Positions 6,189 to 10,094 of a stretch of 10,094 nt of DNA are shown here, piece after piece. The notes beneath the pieces are model-generated. The model saw only the letters and a list, made by a program, of their open reading frames with translations, was not told where the DNA came from and made no database searches. The translations under genes were made by a program, and so were the position numbers. The stretch's first letter is position 1. Each line of letters opens with the position of its first letter. The DNA is taken from the NCBI GenBank assembly GCA_964528575.1, contig CAZGTQ010000230.1, positions 1 to 10,094 on the forward strand. Reading direction: 5' to 3'. This DNA comes from CAZGTQ01 sp964528575. Lineage in GTDB: Bacteria > Planctomycetota > UBA1135 > GCA-002686595.

Positions 6189-7885
6189 TCGCCGGCGAGG
6201 CCCGCCGCGCGCAGCATCGTCTCGACGCGGCTCGCGATCGTGTGGCGCGCGAGGACGGCCGCGCGGCCGCGGGCGGCGATCGCGGCGGCCTCGGCGGGGT
6301 GTGCGCCGTAGTGCGCGACGCGGGCGCGCAACTCGGCACGCCCGCGGTACGCCGCGACCTCGCTGCCGACGTCGAAGAGCTCCGCGAGGTCGGCGTTGCG
6401 CTCGGCGAGCACGAAGCCGCCGCACGCGAGCACGTCGAACACGCGCATCGTCACGATGTCGCTCTGGTACAGGCGGCCGACGTCGAGGTTGATCGCGGAC
6501 GCGCAGTAGATGCGGTTCAACTCGCGCGCGTGGCCCGCCGCGCCGCGGTAACGCACGCCGTGGCGCTCGAGGTGGCGCCAGCCGACGTCGCCCCACACGT
6601 GCACGCCGCTGTGCACGCCACTCGGGCCGAGCGCGGCGGCGAGCGAGGCGACGAGCGCGAGGCGCTGCTCCGCCGCCGCGACCTCCGCCGCGAGGAGCGC
6701 GGGGTCGTGCGGCTCGCCGGCCTCGCGCGCGCGCTCGACCAGCGCGGGGGCGGCCGCCGCGAGGAGCGCCGGGACGCGGTGCTCGTCCGGCGTCGCCCGC
6801 TGGCTCGCGAGCACGCGGGCGAGCAGCGCCCGCGCGCGCTCCGCGTCGAGCTCGCCGTAGCGCTGCGCCTGCTCGAGGAAACGCTCCTGTGCGACGGCCG
6901 CGCTCTCGACGAGGCTCGAGCCGACGAACGACGCGGGCGCGGCGTACCGGACCCGTTCCTCGGGCTCGAGGTCGACCGGCGCGCGCGCCTCGGGATCCGC
7001 CGCGAGCGGGAGGAAGCGCGCGCGCTCGAATCCCGCCGCGCGCCACGCAGCCACGTTCGCGCGGCGGTGACAGAAGACGTGCACGTGGTCGGCCGGCGTC
7101 GCGGGCCGGCGCGGGGGTGCGGTCGACGGGTCCACCTCCCACGCGACGAGCGGGAGAGCGTGCTCGCGCGCGAACTCCGCGGCGCCCTCGACGTAGTTGA
7201 CGGTGAACATCAGGCGCGGCGCGAGACGGCGCACGGCGTGCGCGACCTCCTCGGCCGCGACGCGCGCCAGGTCGACGCGGAAGACGCGCCAGCCGCGCGC
7301 GCGCAGCGACCGCGCGACCGAGTCGACGAACAGGCCGCCGGCGCCGAGGAGCGCGAGCGGGGCGCCGTCGCCGGCGCGCGCCTCGACGTGCTCGCGCTCG
7401 AGCTCGTAGGGTTGCGCGAGCAGCGGATGATCGAGCGGAGCGCGCCCGCCGCCGGCGGGACCCGGACGGTCGGCGCCGAGCGCGAGCCGCAGCCGGCGGG
7501 CGCGCAGCGCGGCGGACCAGTCGTGGCGCATCAGCGCCAGACGCAGGAGCCAGGGGTCGCGCTCCCACGCGTCGACGCGCGGGGACGGCGGATCGGCGGA
7601 CAGGGCCCCCGCGACGAGCTCGCCGAGGCCGACGCCGAAGACGAGGACCGCCGGCGCGCTCCCGAGCGCCGCGCAGCGCGCCGCGACCACGTCCGGGGCG
7701 AGCTCGAGCGCGTGGCGGGTCATCCCGACGGCGAGCGCCGCGTGGCCCGCCTCGTCGAAGACGACGTGGTCCGACGCCACCGGCAAGCGCACGCGCTCGG
7801 CCAGGGCGGGGTCGACGCGCTCGAGCGCCGCGAGGTTGCGCTCGAGGCGCGCGCGGGAGAAGCCGGCGGGGAGGCTCGCGCTCAT
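6185..7885 (-). CDS. CgeB/DUF3880-type glycosyltransferase-like protein
   Basis: A 566-aa cytoplasmic protein without signal peptide, ATG at 7885. An N-terminal Rossmann-like region has VLVFGVGLGE (80-89) and DAWERDPWLLRLAL (105-118). The central part reads LAPRLMFTVNYVEG (221-234) and LPLVAWEVDPS (244-254), as in the DUF3880 region of this family, and HVFCHRRANVAAWRAAGF (269-286) follows. The C-terminal domain (about 425-560) matches the CgeB-type glycosyl transferases group 1 domain: VHVWG (428-432), INLDVGRLYQSDIVTMRVFDVLACGGFVL (positions 465-493), AELFDVGSEVAAY (501-513) and a final ARHTIASRVETML (546-558). An alanine-rich insert at about 325-420 is poorly conserved. Relatives are often linked to surface-polymer or flagellin glycosylation, but no flagellar or O-antigen gene is nearby. 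Its TAA overlaps the stop of the convergent lipoprotein gene in a shared TTAA. No Shine-Dalgarno sequence is visible. Confidence 0.82.
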   Translation of the reverse strand: MSASLPAGFSRARLERNLAALERVDPALAERVRLPVASDHVVFDEAGHAALAVGMTRHALELAPDVVAARCAALGSAPAVLVFGVGLGELVAGALSADPPSPRVDAWERDPWLLRLALMRHDWSAALRARRLRLALGADRPGPAGGGRAPLDHPLLAQPYELEREHVEARAGDGAPLALLGAGGLFVDSVARSLRARGWRVFRVDLARVAAEEVAHAVRRLAPRLMFTVNYVEGAAEFAREHALPLVAWEVDPSTAPPRRPATPADHVHVFCHRRANVAAWRAAGFERARFLPLAADPEARAPVDLEPEERVRYAAPASFVGSSLVESAAVAQERFLEQAQRYGELDAERARALLARVLASQRATPDEHRVPALLAAAAPALVERAREAGEPHDPALLAAEVAAAEQRLALVASLAAALGPSGVHSGVHVWGDVGWRHLERHGVRYRGAAGHARELNRIYCASAINLDVGRLYQSDIVTMRVFDVLACGGFVLAERNADLAELFDVGSEVAAYRGRAELRARVAHYGAHPAEAAAIAARGRAAVLARHTIASRVETMLRAAGLAGD

Positions 7886-7970
7886 TTGGCCGGGCCGCCG
7901 CCCTGTGGTCCAATGCCGGATCGGCGGCCGCGCGCGAGACTACGACGCAGCGGGGGCCGGCCCCAAGCCC
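7886..7970 (+). promoter_or_regulatory. Divergent intergenic gap with a weak candidate promoter for mogA
   Basis: The 85-nt space between the starts of the CgeB-like gene and mogA. TTGGCC (7886-7891), 17 bases and TCCAAT (7909-7914) are each four-of-six matches to the -35 and -10, predicting a start near 7921 and a leader of about 50 nt. No Shine-Dalgarno sequence precedes ATG 7971, and no operator-like palindrome or riboswitch structure was recognised. Confidence 0.28.
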
Positions 7971-8510
7971 ATGAGCGATTCCCGACCCAAGATCGGCATC
8001 GTCACCGTCTCCGACCGCGCGAGCCGCGGCGTCTACGAGGACCTGTCCGGACCGGCGATCGAGGAGGCGTTGCGCGAGTACCTCGCGACGCCCTGCGAGT
8101 ACGAGCGGCGCGTCGTGCCCGACGAGGTGGACCAGATCGTCGCGGCGGTGCGCGCATACGCCGCAGAGGGCTGCGCGCTGATCTGCACGACCGGCGGCAC
8201 CGGTCCCGCGCCGCGCGACGTGACGCCCGAGGCGATGCGCGCGGTGCTCGAGAAGGAGCTGCCGGGCTTCGGCGAGCTGATGCGGCGCGCCTCGCTCGAC
8301 GCCGGCATCCCGACGGCGATCCTCTCGCGCCAGACCGCCGGCATCGTCGGGCAGACGCTCGTCGTCAACATGCCGGGCAAGCCGGGCTCGATCCGCACGT
8401 GTCTCGACGCCGTGTTCCCGGCGATCCCCTACTGCATCGAGCTCGCCGAGGGACCCTACCTCGAGGGCAATCCCGATGTCGTCGAGGTCTTCCGCCCGAA
8501 GCAAGGCTGA
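7971..8510 (+). CDS. mogA: Molybdopterin adenylyltransferase MogA
   Basis: A 179-aa cytoplasmic enzyme that transfers AMP from ATP to molybdopterin, giving the adenylated intermediate into which MoeA inserts molybdate. The sequence follows E. coli MogA closely: IGIVTVSDRASRGVYED (8-24), RRVVPDE (46-52), TTGGTGPAPRDVTPEA (73-88), PGFGELMRRASL, PTAILSRQ, LVVNMPGKPGSI and IPYCIELAEGPYLEGNP. D51 and D83 match the two aspartates needed for catalysis in the E. coli enzyme (D49, D82). It lacks a short loop that E. coli MogA (195 aa) carries before the PYCIxLxEGPY block, which explains most of the length difference. ATG 7971 is favoured over upstream in-frame starts because E. coli MogA also begins a few residues before the I-G-I/L-V strand. 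MoaB is the alternative, but the GPARRDVTP-type motif and C-terminal block favour MogA. The downstream polyferredoxin gene starts within its last 35 bases. Confidence 0.94.
   Translation: MSDSRPKIGIVTVSDRASRGVYEDLSGPAIEEALREYLATPCEYERRVVPDEVDQIVAAVRAYAAEGCALICTTGGTGPAPRDVTPEAMRAVLEKELPGFGELMRRASLDAGIPTAILSRQTAGIVGQTLVVNMPGKPGSIRTCLDAVFPAIPYCIELAEGPYLEGNPDVVEVFRPKQG
8463..8467 (+). promoter_or_regulatory. Shine-Dalgarno sequence of the polyferredoxin gene, inside mogA
   Basis: GAGGG ends 8 nt before ATG 8476. It lies in mogA codons for the L-E-G segment near the C-terminus. It is the only convincing ribosome-binding site in the window and supports the overlapping start over later in-frame starts, which would remove the first membrane segment. 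Confidence 0.6.
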
Positions 8511-10094
8511 CGAGGCGGCACGCGCGGCGCAGGCGGCGAGCCTGCCGCGCGGCGCTCCGCATCGGCCGCGCGGCACCCCGCGCGCGTCGCGCCGCGGGCG
8601 CTGGCGCGTCGTCGCGCTCGTCGCGGTCCACGCGCTCTTCCTCGTGCACCTCGCGCACTGGAAGATCGCGGGCACGACGCTCACGCCGGTCGAGCCGTCC
8701 GAGGCGGGCCAGGCGATCGAGCTGGGCTACGTCAACGCGGGGCTCGTCCTGCTCGTCGTGCTCGTGCTCGCCACGCTCGTGCTCGGCCGCTTCTTCTGCG
8801 GCTGGGCGTGCCACGTCGTCGCGTACCAGGACGCGTGCGCGTGGCTGCTCGGGCGCATCGGGATCCGCCCGAAGCCGATCCGCTCGCGGCTGCTCGCGTG
8901 GGTCCCGCTGCTCGCGGCGGCGTGGATGTTCGTGCTGCCCGCGGCGTTCAAGCTCTGGACCGGCGAGCCGTTCCAGCCGCTCCAAGTGAAGCTGACGACG
9001 AGCGACTTCTGGGAGCGCTTCCCCGGCCCGCTCCAGGCGATCGCCACGTTCGCGGTGTGCGGGTTCTTGATCGTCTATGCGCTCGGATCCAAGGCGTTCT
9101 GCACGTACGGCTGCCCGTACGGCGCGCTCTTCGGGATCTCGGACCGCTTCGCGCGAGGGCGCATCCGCGTCACCGACGCGTGCGAGGGCTGCGGTCACTG
9201 CACCGCGACGTGCACGAGCAACGTGCGCGTCCACGAGGAAGTCGCGCGCTACGCGATGGTCGTCGACTCCGGCTGCATGAAGTGCATGGACTGCGTCAGC
9301 GTGTGTCCGAAGGACGCGCTGTACTACGGCGTCGGTCCGGGGCCGGCGTTCGGTGCGGGCGTCGCGCGGCGCTACGACTTCAGTTGGCCGGAGGAGATCG
9401 CGCTCGCCGCGGCGTTCGCGCTGGCGTTCTGGGTGCACAAGGTGCTCGGCTACCTCCCGCTACTGCTCGTGATCGGTCTCGCGGTACTGCTCGCGTTCGC
9501 CGTGCTCGTGCTGTGGCGTCTCGCGAGGAAGCGCGACTTCGGCTGGCAGCACCACGCGCTGCGACGCGGCGGCAAGCTCACGCTCGCGGGCTGGATCGTC
9601 GCGCTCGTCGCCGGCGGCTACGTGCTGTGGACCGCGCAGAGCGGCGTCGTCTCGTGGAGCCTGCGCGAGGGCGAGAAGCTGTACCACCACCTTCGCGTCC
9701 ACGCGCTGCCGCCCGCCGAGGCGCGAGCGGTCGTCGACGAGAGCCTCGCGCACTTCGAGCGTGCCAATCGCCTGATGCTCACCGGCGCGCCGATGGCCCA
9801 CGTGCGGTTGGGCGTGCTGCGCGGCGCGAAGAACGACTTCGCCGGGGCGGAGCGGGAGTTCCGCGCGGCGCTCGAGCTCGATCCGATGCTCGCCGACGCC
9901 AGCGTCCAGCTCGCGGGGCTGCGCACGAGGCAGGGCCGCGTCGACGAAGCGAGCCTGCTCGTGCGCGACGTCCTCGAGCGCGACCGCGAGCACGGGCTCG
10001 CGCGCAACGCGCTCTTCGGCCTGTTCGCCGCGCACCCGCAGCACGGTCCGACGCGCTACGCCGCGGTCGAGCAGCTCCTCCACGAAGGCGAGCT
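8476..10094 (+). CDS. Membrane polyferredoxin (NapH/CcoG-like 4Fe-4S protein) with C-terminal TPR region, cut by window edge
   Basis: 539 codons are visible and the frame is still open at the edge. After a basic N-terminus (1-42) come membrane segments at about 44-61, 86-104, 139-158 and 186-204. FFCGWACH (C108, C112) and FCTYGCPYG (C209, C213) are the paired cysteine motifs of the NapH/CcoG/NosR membrane ferredoxins (Fer4_5 type). Two classical 4Fe-4S sites follow: C236, C239, C242, C246 and C267, C270, C273, C277-P. Further membrane segments lie at about 305-322, 325-348 and 367-386. The last part (about 415-516) has helical TPR-like units, the clearest being GAEREFRAALELDPMLADA. Family role: passing electrons from quinol to periplasmic or membrane redox enzymes, or assisting cytochrome oxidase assembly. 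The TPR tail is not part of standard NapH or CcoG and suggests a protein partner. The start overlaps mogA by 35 nt with a GAGGG ribosome site, so the two are an operon. NapH, CcoG and NosR-like identities cannot be separated from this partial sequence. Confidence 0.88.
   Translation, partial: MSSRSSARSKADEAARAAQAASLPRGAPHRPRGTPRASRRGRWRVVALVAVHALFLVHLAHWKIAGTTLTPVEPSEAGQAIELGYVNAGLVLLVVLVLATLVLGRFFCGWACHVVAYQDACAWLLGRIGIRPKPIRSRLLAWVPLLAAAWMFVLPAAFKLWTGEPFQPLQVKLTTSDFWERFPGPLQAIATFAVCGFLIVYALGSKAFCTYGCPYGALFGISDRFARGRIRVTDACEGCGHCTATCTSNVRVHEEVARYAMVVDSGCMKCMDCVSVCPKDALYYGVGPGPAFGAGVARRYDFSWPEEIALAAAFALAFWVHKVLGYLPLLLVIGLAVLLAFAVLVLWRLARKRDFGWQHHALRRGGKLTLAGWIVALVAGGYVLWTAQSGVVSWSLREGEKLYHHLRVHALPPAEARAVVDESLAHFERANRLMLTGAPMAHVRLGVLRGAKNDFAGAEREFRAALELDPMLADASVQLAGLRTRQGRVDEASLLVRDVLERDREHGLARNALFGLFAAHPQHGPTRYAAVEQLLHEGE

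Noticed and set aside
6170..6205. Possible terminator between the lipoprotein and CgeB-like genes
   Set aside because: Only four-base arms (GGCG/CGCC, GCCT/AGGC) can be paired and no T-run follows, which is chance level in this DNA.
5457..8684. Very long minus-strand open frame over the same region
   Set aside because: The CgeB-like protein in another minus-strand frame matches its family along its length, so this frame is a shadow.
5357..8989. Very long plus-strand open frame spanning the lipoprotein, the CgeB-like gene and mogA
   Set aside because: It crosses three well-supported genes in the wrong frame or strand and is rich in Arg/Ala without motifs.
9460..10083. Minus-strand open frame opposite the polyferredoxin C-terminus
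   Set aside because: Composition typical of an antisense shadow; the sense frame continues unbroken from the ferredoxin into TPR-like helices.
1..10094. Defence system, prophage or transposon genes
   Set aside because: No nuclease, helicase, integrase, transposase or phage structural motif was recognised, and there are no terminal inverted repeats or a visible change in base composition.

Overview
The window is very GC-rich DNA, densely coding on both strands, and most likely comes from a Planctomycetota chromosome. The main evidence is the 5508-6188 protein. It carries an exact H-x9-D-G motif and the C-x-x-N-L segment that follows the pilin helix, both hallmarks of the DUF1559-type pseudopilin-like proteins expanded in Planctomycetota. 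Most genes lack a clear Shine-Dalgarno sequence, and several have -10-like hexamers so close to the start codon that leaderless transcripts are plausible. No rRNA, tRNA, CRISPR array, integrase or insertion sequence was seen.

Layout. (a) 1-153, minus: the N-terminal 51 codons of an ArsR-family repressor that runs off the left edge. (b) 154-295: its divergent control region, with two CAAC-N6-GTTG operator-like sites, one covering the repressor's start codon. (c) 296-3034, plus: a 912-aa cytoplasmic glycoside hydrolase of the GH63 / MGH1-like group. It converges on the minus-strand pair below across 9 nt that lie inside a possible two-way terminator hairpin. (d) 5460 down to 3044, minus: a Tat-exported class V PLP aminotransferase, then a GT4-type glycosyltransferase 5 nt downstream. 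(e) 5508-6188, plus: a lipoprotein with the H-x9-DG domain, divergent from the aminotransferase. (f) 7885 down to 6185, minus: a CgeB/DUF3880-type glycosyltransferase-like protein whose stop codon overlaps the lipoprotein stop in a shared TTAA. (g) 7971-8510, plus: MogA, molybdopterin adenylyltransferase. (h) 8476 to the right edge, plus: a membrane polyferredoxin (NapH/CcoG-like) with a C-terminal TPR region, starting inside mogA.

How the genes may work together. Three genes act on sugars (the GH63 enzyme, the GT4 enzyme and the CgeB-like enzyme), but they lie in different transcription units and their substrates cannot be read from sequence. The mogA-polyferredoxin overlap is the clearest functional pairing: molybdenum-cofactor maturation joined to a quinol-type iron-sulfur electron carrier, as expected near a molybdoenzyme, though no such enzyme is in view. 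The aminotransferase and lipoprotein are both exported, are transcribed from a 47-nt divergent gap, and both have signal peptides built from 12-bp tandem repeats.

I see no defence island or obviously new multi-gene system. The most distinctive observations are the paired ArsR operators, the H-x9-DG domain on a lipoprotein anchor, the twin repeat-built signal peptides and the mogA-polyferredoxin overlap.
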